Assembly (NCBI GenBank): GCA_034666705.1
Contig: JAXDLH010000288.1
Location: forward strand, 1 to 64,000
DNA: 64,000 bases
Reading direction: 5' to 3'
From: JAXDLH01 sp034666705
Lineage (GTDB): Bacteria > Chloroflexota > UBA6077 > SHYK01
Made by a program: the position numbers and the translations under genes. Position 1 is the first letter of the stretch. The number at the start of each line of letters is the position of its first letter. The notes beneath the pieces were generated by a model that was not told the DNA's origin, searched no databases, and saw only the letters and a program-made list of their open reading frames with translations. This document shows, piece by piece, positions 33,453-41,605 of the stretch.

Positions 33453-34730
33453 TTACGTGCTGGATGCGCTCGCGGAGGCAGACGCGGCTGTGGCAGGGGC
33501 ATCATTGCTTGGCAGGGTGACGACGAAGCGCGTCCCCCCTTTGGGCGGTGAATCAGCGCGAATCTCGCCACCGTGTGACTCGACAATCTGGCGCGTTATG
33601 TAGAGTCCGAGCCCCATTCCTGATTTGTTCGTGTCCGCGCTGCCTCGGTAGAAACGCTCGAAGATCCGGTCGCGGGCCTCGGCTGGAATCCCAGCTCCCT
33701 CGTCGGTAACAGATAGCTCAATCTGGTCCCCGATCCGCCGCAGCACCGCGCGAATCTCGCCCCCTGCGGGGCTGTACTTAATGGCGTTATCGATCAAGTT
33801 CGTCAGCACCTGATCGATGCGTAGCGGATCGACGACCGCATACAGCTCGTCCGGCGTGTCGACCACGATGCGATGCTCGTCCGCGAAGGTTTGCTCGTTT
33901 GCGGCGACGTCTCTGAGGAGGCGCACGAGCTCCGTGCGCTCTGGATTCAGCTCGAGGCGTCCCGCGCGAACCCGCGTGAGGTCGAGCATTTGCGTGATAA
34001 GCCGCGCGAGCTTGCCCGATTGCTGCTCGATCACGTGCAGACCGCGGCGCATGCTATCTGCGTCGACCGCGTCGTCTCGCCCAAGGCGGCGGAGCATGAG
34101 TTGAGCTGAGCCGCGCAGGCTCGTGATGGGCGTCTTCAGCTCATGGGCGGCCATCGAGATGAACTCTTCGCGGATCTGCGTTGCTTCTTCGAGTTGGCGG
34201 TTCGTCTCTGCCAGTTCGTCGACGCTGTGCCGCAATTTGGCTGTGGCCTGGTCGACTCGCTCCTGGAGGCCTTCCGAGAGCGTCCGCAGCTTGCTGTTTG
34301 CCTCGTTCAACTCACCCAGTCGTTCGCGCAGCGCTCTGCCGAGGACGCCCCGCTCGATCGCCCGCGCCACCGTGGCCTTCAACTCATCGACGTGGCACGG
34401 TTTGATCAAGTAATCGTACGCGCCCTCACGAATCGCGTCGATCGCGGACTCGAGCGAGGCATATCCGGTCAGCATCACGGACGGTGTCTCTGGCGACCGT
34501 TCCCGCAGCGCAGTCAGCAGCTCGAGACCGGATGAGCCCTCGATGCGCAAGTCGGTCAAGAGCAGATCGAAGCGCTCATTGCGGATATGCGTCAACGCGT
34601 CGGCCGCATTCCCTGCGGCGACGACCTCGTACCCCTCCTGCTCCAGGATTGCGGCGAGTGTCGTCAGGACGTTCTCCTCGTCGTCGACCACGAGCAGGCG
34701 TGGCGTCTCTGAGCCGAGCGCGGTGTTCAT
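33453..34730 (-). CDS. Receiver-histidine kinase hybrid
   Basis: A 425-residue soluble signalling protein: receiver domain at residues 10-125 with phospho-acceptor Asp60 (LLLTDLRIEG) and Lys110 (YLIKP), a coiled coil about 130-190, HisKA with His196 (MAAHELKTPITSLRG) and a HATPase domain (LIDNAIKYSP, DEGAGIP, GMGLGLYIT). The receiver sits at the N-terminus, so another kinase probably phosphorylates it and modulates its own kinase output. It overlaps the upstream GAF/PAS kinase gene by 4 bp. No DNA-binding output domain is present. Confidence 0.93.
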   Translation of the reverse strand: MNTALGSETPRLLVVDDEENVLTTLAAILEQEGYEVVAAGNAADALTHIRNERFDLLLTDLRIEGSSGLELLTALRERSPETPSVMLTGYASLESAIDAIREGAYDYLIKPCHVDELKATVARAIERGVLGRALRERLGELNEANSKLRTLSEGLQERVDQATAKLRHSVDELAETNRQLEEATQIREEFISMAAHELKTPITSLRGSAQLMLRRLGRDDAVDADSMRRGLHVIEQQSGKLARLITQMLDLTRVRAGRLELNPERTELVRLLRDVAANEQTFADEHRIVVDTPDELYAVVDPLRIDQVLTNLIDNAIKYSPAGGEIRAVLRRIGDQIELSVTDEGAGIPAEARDRIFERFYRGSADTNKSGMGLGLYITRQIVESHGGEIRADSPPKGGTRFVVTLPSNDAPATAASASASASST

Positions 34731-36751
34731 TGATCACCCTCTGGCGGCAGGGCGATGATGAAGGTCGTGCCGTGGCCAGGAGTACTGCGAACCTTGATCT
34801 GGCCACCGTGATTTTGCATGATGCCCTGGCTTACCCAGAGCCCGAGGCCCGTGCCCTTCACGTCGCTCTTGGTGGAGTAGAACGGCTCAAAGATATGGGG
34901 CAGATGCTCCTCGAGGATGCCGGTGCCCGTGTCCTGAATCTGGACGAGCACGTACCGCCCCGCGAGAAACTCTGGGTCGGTCTCCCGGGAAAGCCAGGTG
35001 GAGATTTTCAGCTTGCCGCCATCCGGCATCGCCTGCTGGGCGTTCAAAATCAGGTTCAAGAACACCTGCTTGAGCTGATCCGCGGGAGCGAGCACTGGCG
35101 GCACATCGCGGTCGAGATTGAAATCGACGGTCATATTGTGGCGCCGCAACTCGCGATCGAGCAGCGACACCGATTCCTCCAGCACCGTATTCACATTCGT
35201 CGGCACTTTGACCACCGCCGGCCGGTAGAAGCCAAGCATCTGTTGGATGATGCCTGACACCCGGTCCGTCTCCTTGCTGGCGATCTGCAGGAATTTGGCG
35301 TTCGGGTCGTCCGGCGCCGTGCGTGACACGACGAGGTAGAGTGCGTTCTTGATCGCCTCGAGCGGGTTATTGATCTCATGGGCGACCGTAGCGGCGAGTC
35401 GACCCACCGCGGCGAGCTTCTCCGACTCGAAGAGCTGCTGCTCGACGGTGCGGCGCTCGAGCTCGCGAATCTTCGTCAGGTCGTGGAGAATAGACACCAG
35501 CGCAGTGGTCTGTCCCAGCTCGTCTACCACCTCGGTCGCCATGACGCTCATCGTGAGGTTCTCGCCAGTAGTCGGATCGACGAGCTGGATCTCTCCGCGC
35601 TGCTCCCGTGGGGCCTCGAGACGAAGCTGGGAGAGGAACGAGCTAAGCTTCGCTTCGTTGGCCAGCAACACCGTCGACCGGACCCGCACCTCGCGCCGCT
35701 CGGTCTGCAGCAGGCGTCCGGCGGGCTGGTTCATCAAGATGATCTCGCCCGCGGCGTCGGTAACCACGATCGGATCCGCCACGTTGGCCAGAATCAGGTT
35801 CAGTCGATCCCGCTCGCGCTGCGCCTCGTCCCCAGCGTTCTGCAGGTCGGTCAGAATGCGCTGCAACTGGTCGGCCGCGCGCCGCAGGTCGGTAACGTCG
35901 CGCAACACGGATACGAGGCCACGCTCCCCCGTGCGCAGGTTCGTCGCCTGCTGGCAGATCACCTCGAAGAGCAGCTCGGTACCCTCGAGGGGATCGACGA
36001 GGGTAAGCTCGCGCGCCAGTCCCGCGCCTTGATCGATCGCGAAGCTGGAGAGCGCGGCGGTGAAGAGAAAATAATTGAGCTCAATCGCGCGGCGCTTGCC
36101 GGGGCTGTCATCAGGATTGGGCTTGAGCAGCCGCTCCGCGTGGATGTTGTAGAACATGATGTTGTTCTGCTCATCGCTGAGCATCACCGGGTCATGCACG
36201 GCGTTCAGCATCCACCATAGCCATTCTTTCTCAATGGCGTGCTGTTCACCGGACTCACGCAGGCGCTTCGCCTCGACACGCTCGGCCACCGTCACCACGA
36301 GGCGTCCTGCATATGGCAAGAGCTCGTTCACCTCGGCTTCGGTAATCGGCCGATCCTTATCGACGATGAGGACCCCTGAGGCAGGGAGCAGCGGCACCGC
36401 CGCGAACGCCAGCATGCCGCAGTCGGCGTAGTACACCCGGTCCGCCTCAGGGATACGGCCATCCCGCAGCGCATCGTCGACGCGCAGCGGTTTGCCGCTC
36501 ACGAACGCCTCGCGCAGGGGACCCCGCAGCTCCTCATTCGGCTCGCGCAGCGCCGCGATGAGCTCGTGAGGAACGTTGACGCCGACCGCGCCCTCGACGA
36601 TTCCCAATTCGCCGTCGATAAGCGCGACGAACGCGCGGTTGTAGCCAAGCGCACGCGCTAACTCGTCGAGCGTCGGCACCACCAGCTCATCCAGCTCGGT
36701 GAGACGAGCCGCGAGCCCACGCGTCTCATAGAGCTCAAGCAGGTCACGCAT
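34727..36751 (-). CDS. GAF-PAS-PAS sensor histidine kinase
   Basis: A 674-residue soluble kinase: GAF-like domain about residues 25-160, a PAS domain about 178-295 (AVHDPVMLSDEQNNIMFYN), a second PAS about 315-430 (NVADPIVVTDAAGEIILMN), HisKA with VAHEINNPLEAIKNALY, and HATPase (LNLILNAQQAMPDGG, DTGTGI, GTGLGLWVSQG). No membrane segment, so it senses a cytoplasmic signal. It follows gvpA by 39 bp on the same strand and overlaps the receiver-kinase gene by 4 bp, making it part of the gas-vesicle operon. Confidence 0.92.
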   Translation of the reverse strand: MRDLLELYETRGLAARLTELDELVVPTLDELARALGYNRAFVALIDGELGIVEGAVGVNVPHELIAALREPNEELRGPLREAFVSGKPLRVDDALRDGRIPEADRVYYADCGMLAFAAVPLLPASGVLIVDKDRPITEAEVNELLPYAGRLVVTVAERVEAKRLRESGEQHAIEKEWLWWMLNAVHDPVMLSDEQNNIMFYNIHAERLLKPNPDDSPGKRRAIELNYFLFTAALSSFAIDQGAGLARELTLVDPLEGTELLFEVICQQATNLRTGERGLVSVLRDVTDLRRAADQLQRILTDLQNAGDEAQRERDRLNLILANVADPIVVTDAAGEIILMNQPAGRLLQTERREVRVRSTVLLANEAKLSSFLSQLRLEAPREQRGEIQLVDPTTGENLTMSVMATEVVDELGQTTALVSILHDLTKIRELERRTVEQQLFESEKLAAVGRLAATVAHEINNPLEAIKNALYLVVSRTAPDDPNAKFLQIASKETDRVSGIIQQMLGFYRPAVVKVPTNVNTVLEESVSLLDRELRRHNMTVDFNLDRDVPPVLAPADQLKQVFLNLILNAQQAMPDGGKLKISTWLSRETDPEFLAGRYVLVQIQDTGTGILEEHLPHIFEPFYSTKSDVKGTGLGLWVSQGIMQNHGGQIKVRSTPGHGTTFIIALPPEGDQ

Positions 36752-36790
36752 GACCTAGATCGTCTCCCTCATAGGCATGCTGCATCTCCC

Positions 36791-37072
36791 TTACGTCAGG
36801 GGTTCGCGGCGGGCCTCCTGGGGCGGCACAACCTCTTCCCGAGGGGCCGGCGCCGCAATCTGCGGACGTGCCACCGGCGAGGTAATACCGACCGCCTCCG
36901 CGTACTTCAGGTACGTATCGATCGAGGCGACGACGATGCGCGCCTCGACGGTGATGAGGTCGATGCCGACCAGCGAGATGCGCACCCACGCATCGATCAC
37001 GATGCCTTTATCGAGCACCCGATCGAGCACGTCGATGAGGCTCGTACCTCCGGGATGTCGCTCTACGGCCAT
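36791..37072 (-). CDS. gvpA: Gas vesicle structural protein GvpA
   Basis: A 93-residue GvpA, the amphipathic subunit that builds the gas-vesicle rib wall. The invariant core SLIDVLDRVLDKGIVIDAWVRISLVGIDLITVEARIVVASIDTYLKYAEAVG is present (key parts DKGIVIDAWVR and ASIDTYLKYAE). A Pro-rich C-terminal tail of about 25 residues follows. AGGAGGT sits 4-5 bp before the ATG at 37072, the best ribosome-binding site in the cluster, fitting high expression. Confidence 0.96.
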   Translation of the reverse strand: MAVERHPGGTSLIDVLDRVLDKGIVIDAWVRISLVGIDLITVEARIVVASIDTYLKYAEAVGITSPVARPQIAAPAPREEVVPPQEARREPLT

Positions 37073-37074
37073 GA

Positions 37075-37434
37075 TTACCTCCTGCCTCTCGGCTGTCGCT
37101 GGCGTGTGGGACGAACGGGAGCGGGCTCTGGCACTGCCGCGCCGGCGACCTGCCGCTCGAGGGCGGCAATCCGCGCCTCCAGGGCGCTAGCGGATTCCAC
37201 CTCGTCCATTGCGGTGGTACTGAGAAAGTTGTCGCGTTTCCACCAATCGAGTCCGATCTCCTGCGCTTTGTCGATTGAGCATACGAGCAGACGGATGCGG
37301 ACGGTGAGCAGCTCGACGTTGGCCAGCGAGACCCGGATGTCACCAGCCACGACCAACCCCTTGTCCAGGACGCGGTCAAGAATATCGACGAGGCTCGTCG
37401 CGGCAGGTTGATCGCTGCGGCGGGGCTCCATCAT
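37075..37434 (-). CDS. GvpA/GvpJ-family gas vesicle protein
   Basis: A 119-residue second GvpA-fold protein, closest in pattern to GvpJ-type minor components: SLVDILDRVLDKGLVVAGDIRVSL then NVELLTVRIRLLVCSIDKAQEIGLDWWKRD, followed by a short helix and a basic Pro/Arg tail. Such paralogues are thought to nucleate or cap the vesicle. ATG at 37434 overlaps the upstream TGA as TGATG; a GTG at 37437 is also in frame. Confidence 0.88.
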   Translation of the reverse strand: MMEPRRSDQPAATSLVDILDRVLDKGLVVAGDIRVSLANVELLTVRIRLLVCSIDKAQEIGLDWWKRDNFLSTTAMDEVESASALEARIAALERQVAGAAVPEPAPVRPTRQRQPRGRR

Positions 37435-38066
37435 CACAGCAGTTGTCCAAGCGGCCCCAGGTCGACGTTTAGATCCGCGTCAGTCAGGCCGAACTGATCG
37501 CGAATCTCGGCGAGTTTCTCCTCAAGCTGCATGAGCGCCAGCCCCATCTGTTCTATCTGGGCGTCGGAGAGGCCGGTTCCCTCCATGCGGCGGAGCGCCT
37601 GGTGCTCCAGCACCTGACGCAGCAGCTCCACGAGCGTCAAGACCAGGCGCGCGAGGCTCGACTCAGGTCGCTCTCCTTCCGGGATCACCACCGGTGCGAC
37701 CCGCCGTGCCGGCCGGCCGCTCGCAGGGTCCCCAACGGTTGAAGGCGCGCCGAGGATCTCCCCTGGCTTGACCCTTGCAGATGGCCTCGCGCCCGGTCGC
37801 GCCAGGTGCGCTGCGAGCATATCCCCATGTCGCGGACGCACCGGAGATCGCGGCGTCATTGCGTCACGGCTCCCACCGTCCTCCTCCATCGCTCGCCGCA
37901 TCGTTTCGACGGACGAGACCACAAGGTTCAGGCCAAGGTACACGAGATCGACACCCCCGAGTGAGACGACGGCCTGACCGGCGAGCACTGCACCGTTGTC
38001 GAGCAGGCCATTGACGGCGTCGACGAGCGCGATCCGCTCGGCGAGGGCCCCCTCAAGCTGCGCCAC
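37434..38066 (-). CDS. Fusion of GvpJ/S-like and GvpK domains
   Basis: A 210-residue two-part protein. Residues 1-60 are a GvpA-fold minor protein (LVDAVNGLLDNGAVLAGQAV, LGGVDLVYLGLNLVVSSVE); residues about 60-135 are a Pro/Arg linker; residues about 135-210 are a full GvpK (LARLVLTLVELLRQVLEHQALRRMEG in part, ending LNVDLGPLGQLL). In most clusters these are separate adjacent genes. GTG at 38066 has GGAGG 6 bp upstream and is preferred over TTG at 38090. Confidence 0.88.
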   Translation of the reverse strand: MAQLEGALAERIALVDAVNGLLDNGAVLAGQAVVSLGGVDLVYLGLNLVVSSVETMRRAMEEDGGSRDAMTPRSPVRPRHGDMLAAHLARPGARPSARVKPGEILGAPSTVGDPASGRPARRVAPVVIPEGERPESSLARLVLTLVELLRQVLEHQALRRMEGTGLSDAQIEQMGLALMQLEEKLAEIRDQFGLTDADLNVDLGPLGQLL

Positions 38067-38943
38067 GTTGGCCCTCCACCTTGCGGACAAACGAATAGGG
38101 CGGCCAAGGACCGCTCAACTCCAGGTCGAGCCCGGCCGTCTGCGCTCGATCCAGGAGGCCGGCGAACACGGCGCCGAATGCCTCACGATGGTCTCGATCC
38201 ACGAGGAACGCGAGTTTTGCGACGAGTGGATGCGGATCGGGAGTCTCTGATACTACGGCATCCTGTTGCACGTCAACGCTCGCCGCGCCCAATTCCCGGG
38301 CCGCGCCGCTGAGCTCCTCGTCGAGGAAGCCGGATGCCTCAGTGGCGAGCAGCGACTCGCGACGTCGCCGCAGCAGATAGGCCTTGCCGGGCGCGCTGCG
38401 CTCGATCTCCACGGCCAGCTCGCGCAGAACCGCGCTGTTTTGTTCCGCAGCTCGCCACACGCGCGCCGGATCCGCATACGCCTTCAGCCCCCATTCCTCC
38501 CGGTCGGCGACCTTTTCAAGCAATGCGTGCAGCTCACTCTCCTGGCCTTCCAGCATGGCGCGCACTCCCTCCGGGCTGCGATAGACCGCCCCGAAGCCCA
38601 GCGGCACGATGGGTCCCGCCTGCTCGAACAGCGTGCGCACCACCGCCTCGTGGCGTACCGCGTATTCAGCAAGCTTCGGCAGATCGGCCGTCAGTGCGTT
38701 CAACGGCTCTTCGTCGAAGACGGCGGCAGGCACAAGACTGGTCGCTGCGATCAGGCCAGCATGGTTGATGCCAGTGACAGAGGCAAAGGGCACAATACCG
38801 AGCACATTACGGCCCGCCAGCACATCCTTCGAGCTAGGGCCGGCCAGAAGCACGCCGTACACGTACAGCAGCTCGTCGCGTTTCGTGGCCGCAGATCGAG
38901 CGGCGCTCTGGCGCGGGGTGCCGGCTTCCATGTGACCTGCCAT
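38053..38943 (-). CDS. GvpF/GvpL-family gas vesicle protein
   Basis: A 296-residue GvpL/F accessory protein. LLYVYGVLLAG opens the first domain, RHEAVVRTLFEQAGPIVPLGFGAVYRS is the conserved central region and LELSGPWPPYSFV is the family's C-terminal motif. GvpF/L proteins chaperone GvpA and initiate assembly. It overlaps the fusion gene by 14 bp and follows gvpG by 8 bp. Confidence 0.93.
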   Translation of the reverse strand: MAGHMEAGTPRQSAARSAATKRDELLYVYGVLLAGPSSKDVLAGRNVLGIVPFASVTGINHAGLIAATSLVPAAVFDEEPLNALTADLPKLAEYAVRHEAVVRTLFEQAGPIVPLGFGAVYRSPEGVRAMLEGQESELHALLEKVADREEWGLKAYADPARVWRAAEQNSAVLRELAVEIERSAPGKAYLLRRRRESLLATEASGFLDEELSGAARELGAASVDVQQDAVVSETPDPHPLVAKLAFLVDRDHREAFGAVFAGLLDRAQTAGLDLELSGPWPPYSFVRKVEGQRGAA

Positions 38944-38951
38944 TGGGGGAT

Positions 38952-39203
38952 TCAGCGCTGCGCTTGCCGCTGTCGAAAGGCACGCGCGGCACGGAGCCGC
39001 GCCATGATCTCAGCTTCGGCTTCGGTGTATTCGTCCTCGGTGATCTCGCCATCGTCGAGTCGGACTTGCAGCAGGAGCAGGTCTTCGCGAATACGCTCCT
39101 CGTCGTACAGCTCACGGTCGGCCATATCGCCGATGGTATTGAAGACGAATTTGACGCCGGCGACTGGCGCGGTCAGTGGTGCCAACAGCAGCTTGAGCAA
39201 CAT
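38952..39203 (-). CDS. gvpG: Gas vesicle protein GvpG
   Basis: An 83-residue GvpG with hydrophobic start LLKLLLAPLTAPVAGVKFVF, a helical acidic middle (DEERIREDLLLLQVRLDDGEI in part) and the typical EITEDEYTEAEAEIMARLR end. ATG at 39203 overlaps the stop of the first gvpF/L gene. GvpG is an assembly factor usually encoded beside GvpF and GvpL, as here. Confidence 0.93.
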   Translation of the reverse strand: MLLKLLLAPLTAPVAGVKFVFNTIGDMADRELYDEERIREDLLLLQVRLDDGEITEDEYTEAEAEIMARLRAARAFRQRQAQR

Positions 39204-40030
39204 CAGGACATGGCCCCGGCGCGCTCGAGCTTGAGCCGAATGTTCACGAAATTGTAAGGTGGCCAGGGGCCGGTGTACTGAAATCGCAGCTTGCCCTCAT
39301 ATCGTTGCGCGATCTCCTGTACCTTCTGGTCGAACTCAGTCGATTTATCCCGCTCGACGAGGAAGGCGGCATTCAGGATCATCTTGTCGCCGATTGGCTT
39401 GTTGTGCCGCGAGGCCGTCGCACAATCGCGGAGGTGGTCGTAGACCTCTCGCACGTACGTGTCAGACCGTTCCGCGAGGGCCTGCTCGACGAGCCGGCCA
39501 AGCTGCATCCGGGCAAAATAGGTTGACGCGAGCCGATTCGAGAGGATCTCTTCCTTCAGCCGGCGGATGTCTTCGCTCTCCTGCTCGACTTCCTTCAGCA
39601 CGGTTTCAGGGTCCCAGTTGACCTTTAGACCAAACTCGATCTTATCCTTGAGTTTGCGCAATACGTCCTGAAGCGCTTCAGACGTGTCCTTCAAGAACTC
39701 CACAACGTCATCTTCCGTGCGGAAAACGGTGCCGAAGCTCATCGGGATGACCGTGAACTCCTTCATTACGGTTTCAATGGCATGCTCATGGGCGAGCGCG
39801 TTCTCGCGTGTGGGGTCGTACATCACGACCGGAGTGTCCGATACCACTGCGGCAAGTGCGCCACGGTGAATCGTATAAAGCTCGTCGTTTCGGCCGCCGA
39901 TCCCGAGCGGGCCAAAGCCCTGCGGGGCGTCGCACTCGATGATGCAGTACACGTACTTGCCCTCATCGGCCACCCGTGGCGATCCCGAATCTTCCGTGAC
40001 GACGGCCGCGGCACGCTCATCCAGATTCAT
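39203..40030 (-). CDS. GvpF/GvpL-family gas vesicle protein (first gene of operon)
   Basis: A 275-residue GvpF/L protein: YVYCIIECD start, EHAIETVMKEFTVIPMSFGTVF centre and YTGPWPPYNFVNIRLKLE end. It is the promoter-proximal gene of the gvp run and divergent from the aro operon. ATG at 40030. The upstream sequence includes CATATC/GATATG half-sites (40099-40104, 40115-40120), a weak operator candidate. GvpN and GvpO are absent from the cluster. Confidence 0.93.
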   Translation of the reverse strand: MNLDERAAAVVTEDSGSPRVADEGKYVYCIIECDAPQGFGPLGIGGRNDELYTIHRGALAAVVSDTPVVMYDPTRENALAHEHAIETVMKEFTVIPMSFGTVFRTEDDVVEFLKDTSEALQDVLRKLKDKIEFGLKVNWDPETVLKEVEQESEDIRRLKEEILSNRLASTYFARMQLGRLVEQALAERSDTYVREVYDHLRDCATASRHNKPIGDKMILNAAFLVERDKSTEFDQKVQEIAQRYEGKLRFQYTGPWPPYNFVNIRLKLERAGAMS

Positions 40031-40171
40031 CTCTTGCCCTCACGAGGAATTCGCGGCTGCGGTCCCCGGGCGGCAGCCCCAGCCATGATACCGGTTGCAT
40101 ATCAACTCGTGGAAGATATGAAAAGCACGGGCACCGCAAATCGGACGGTCCAAACCATGTACCAGTGGCAA

Positions 40172-40200
40172 TTGATTTTCATTCGTACGTGGCGTATACT
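40172..40200 (+). promoter_or_regulatory. aro operon promoter
   Basis: TTGATT (40172-40177), 17-bp spacer, TATACT (40195-40200): the best sigma-70-type match in the window. It predicts a start near 40207, 25 bp before the leader peptide. Confidence 0.8.
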
Positions 40201-40231
40201 GCGCCTATTCTGTGCAGGAAGGTCAACTGGC

Positions 40232-40309
40232 GTGAGCCTCGACCAGCACGCATTCGCCTACGCGTACTACTTTAGCTGGCGGCACGGAGGGATGCCGGCG
40301 GTCAGGTAG
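40232..40309 (+). CDS. Aromatic leader peptide of the aro operon
   Basis: A 25-residue peptide, GTG at 40232 with AGGAAGG 9 bp upstream, stop TAG at 40307. Its core reads HAFAYAYYFSWRHGG: six aromatic residues (Phe, Tyr, Tyr, Tyr, Phe, Trp) in nine codons. It lies between a strong promoter and a terminator ahead of DAHP synthase, the standard layout of amino-acid attenuation, where scarcity of charged Phe, Tyr or Trp tRNA stalls the ribosome and allows read-through. Confidence 0.85.
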   Translation: MSLDQHAFAYAYYFSWRHGGMPAVR

Positions 40310-40311
40310 CG

Positions 40312-40345
40312 CTGATCTTCCACAACCCAGGTGCCGCGGAAGCAG
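40312..40345 (+). promoter_or_regulatory. Predicted antiterminator of the aro attenuator
   Basis: CTG-AT-CTTCC (40312-40321) can pair with GGAAG-CAG (40338-40345), eight pairs with a two-base bulge and a 16-nt loop. This uses AGCAG of the terminator 5' arm, so the two structures exclude each other. A ribosome at the leader stop (40309) would cover the left arm; one stalled on the aromatic codons would leave it free. Confidence 0.6.
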
Positions 40346-40367
40346 AGGATGAGTCCTCTGCTTTTTT
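40341..40367 (+). terminator. aro operon attenuator terminator
   Basis: AGCAGAGGA (40341-40349) and TCCTCTGCT (40354-40362), loop TGAG, followed by a run of T to 40367. A strong intrinsic terminator located between the leader peptide and aroF. Confidence 0.92.
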
Positions 40368-40411
40368 GTTGCCCATTGAGGAACGAGATTACAACACATC
40401 AGGAGGGACGC

Positions 40412-41455
40412 GTGATCATCGTGATGAAGCCAACCGCCACCCAGAGCGACATCGACCACATCCTCGATCGATTGCATCAGGACGGTTGGGACGGAGAGGT
40501 CTCACATGGGACCGAGCGTACCGTGATTGGCGTCATCGGCACCGGCTTCCCGCCCGACTACCAGGATCACTTCGAGGTGATGGCGGGCGTCGAGTCGGCC
40601 ACGCGGATCTCCAAGCCGTACAAGCTCGCCAGCCGCGACTTCAAACCAATCGACACGGTGATTGACGTCAACGGGATCAAGGTCGGCGGCGGCAGCGACT
40701 TCGTGGTGATGGCCGGGCCCTGCTCGGTCGAGGGGCGCGAGCAGCTTATGACGACGGCGAATGCCGTCCAGGAGCATGGAGCCTGCATGCTGCGCGGTGG
40801 CGCCTATAAGCCACGCACGTCGCCCTATAGCTTCCAGGGGATGGGCGAATCCGGACTGAACCTCCTCTCGGAAGCGCGCGACAAGACTGGCCTGCCCGTG
40901 ATCACTGAGGTAATGGAGCCAGGCGACGTCGATCTGGTCGAGAGCTTCAGCGACGTGCTGCAGATCGGCACGCGCAATATGCAGAACTTCCCGCTGTTGA
41001 AGCGCGCGGGCCGGTCGAGCAAGCCGGTCATGCTCAAGCGTGGCATGTCGGCCACGATTGAAGAGTGGCTCATGGCCGCGGAGTACGTCCTTTCCGAAGG
41101 GAACAAGAACGTCATGCTCTGTGAGCGTGGCATCCGGACCTTCGAGCCGATGCTGCGCAACACGCTCGATCTCGCCGTCGTGCCGATGCTACGCCGCTTG
41201 ACGCACTTGCCGATCATCGTCGATCCGAGCCACGGCACCGGCAAATGGTACCTGGTGAAACCAATGGCGCTCGCGGCGGCCGCGTGCGGCGCCGACGGCA
41301 TCATCGTCGAGGTCCATCCCGATCCGGACAATGCCTGGTCTGACGGTCCGCAGGCACTCACGCCAGCCAACTTCGCCGACATGATGCACTCGCTCGACGC
41401 CGTGGTCACCGCGACGGGCCGCCGCATGTGGTCGGCCGCAACGGCAACGGTCTAG
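40412..41455 (+). CDS. aroF: 3-deoxy-7-phosphoheptulonate synthase, type I-beta with regulatory N-domain
   Basis: A 347-residue DAHP synthase, first enzyme of the shikimate pathway (PEP plus erythrose-4-phosphate). Residues 1-70 (IIVMKPTATQSDIDHILDRL, GTERTVIGVIGTG) form the ferredoxin-like domain that confers feedback inhibition by Tyr/Phe in Thermotoga-type enzymes. The barrel follows, with VVMAGPCSVEG, GGAYKPRTSPYSFQG, MLKRGMSATIEEW and IIVDPSHGTGKW including the metal Cys and His. GTG at 40412 has AGGAGG five bases upstream. Transcription is set by the upstream attenuator, so both gene and enzyme appear controlled by aromatic amino acids. Confidence 0.96.
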   Translation: MIIVMKPTATQSDIDHILDRLHQDGWDGEVSHGTERTVIGVIGTGFPPDYQDHFEVMAGVESATRISKPYKLASRDFKPIDTVIDVNGIKVGGGSDFVVMAGPCSVEGREQLMTTANAVQEHGACMLRGGAYKPRTSPYSFQGMGESGLNLLSEARDKTGLPVITEVMEPGDVDLVESFSDVLQIGTRNMQNFPLLKRAGRSSKPVMLKRGMSATIEEWLMAAEYVLSEGNKNVMLCERGIRTFEPMLRNTLDLAVVPMLRRLTHLPIIVDPSHGTGKWYLVKPMALAAAACGADGIIVEVHPDPDNAWSDGPQALTPANFADMMHSLDAVVTATGRRMWSAATATV

Positions 41456-41605
41456 GCGGATGGCACGGGCACTCGCACCCCGGGCCCCAACCCTCGAGGC
41501 CCGTCGTGGGCACTGGCTGTGGGGTAGAGTGCTCGTGTGGGGCGACGGGTCGACGTCGCCCGTCGCTGGCTTCGGGGTCGACCCCGAGCGCCGGTCGCTG
41601 GGCTG

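Noticed and set aside
39782..40309. A long plus-strand frame that ends with the aro leader peptide
   Set aside because: Only its last 25 codons lie downstream of the promoter and a ribosome-binding site; the rest is antisense to gvpF/L. The short GTG start was used instead.
41456..41605. Small inverted repeats between aroF and aroE as a terminator
   Set aside because: GGGCGACG/CGTCGCCC and GGGGTCGACCCC lack a T-run and the operon continues with linked pathway genes.
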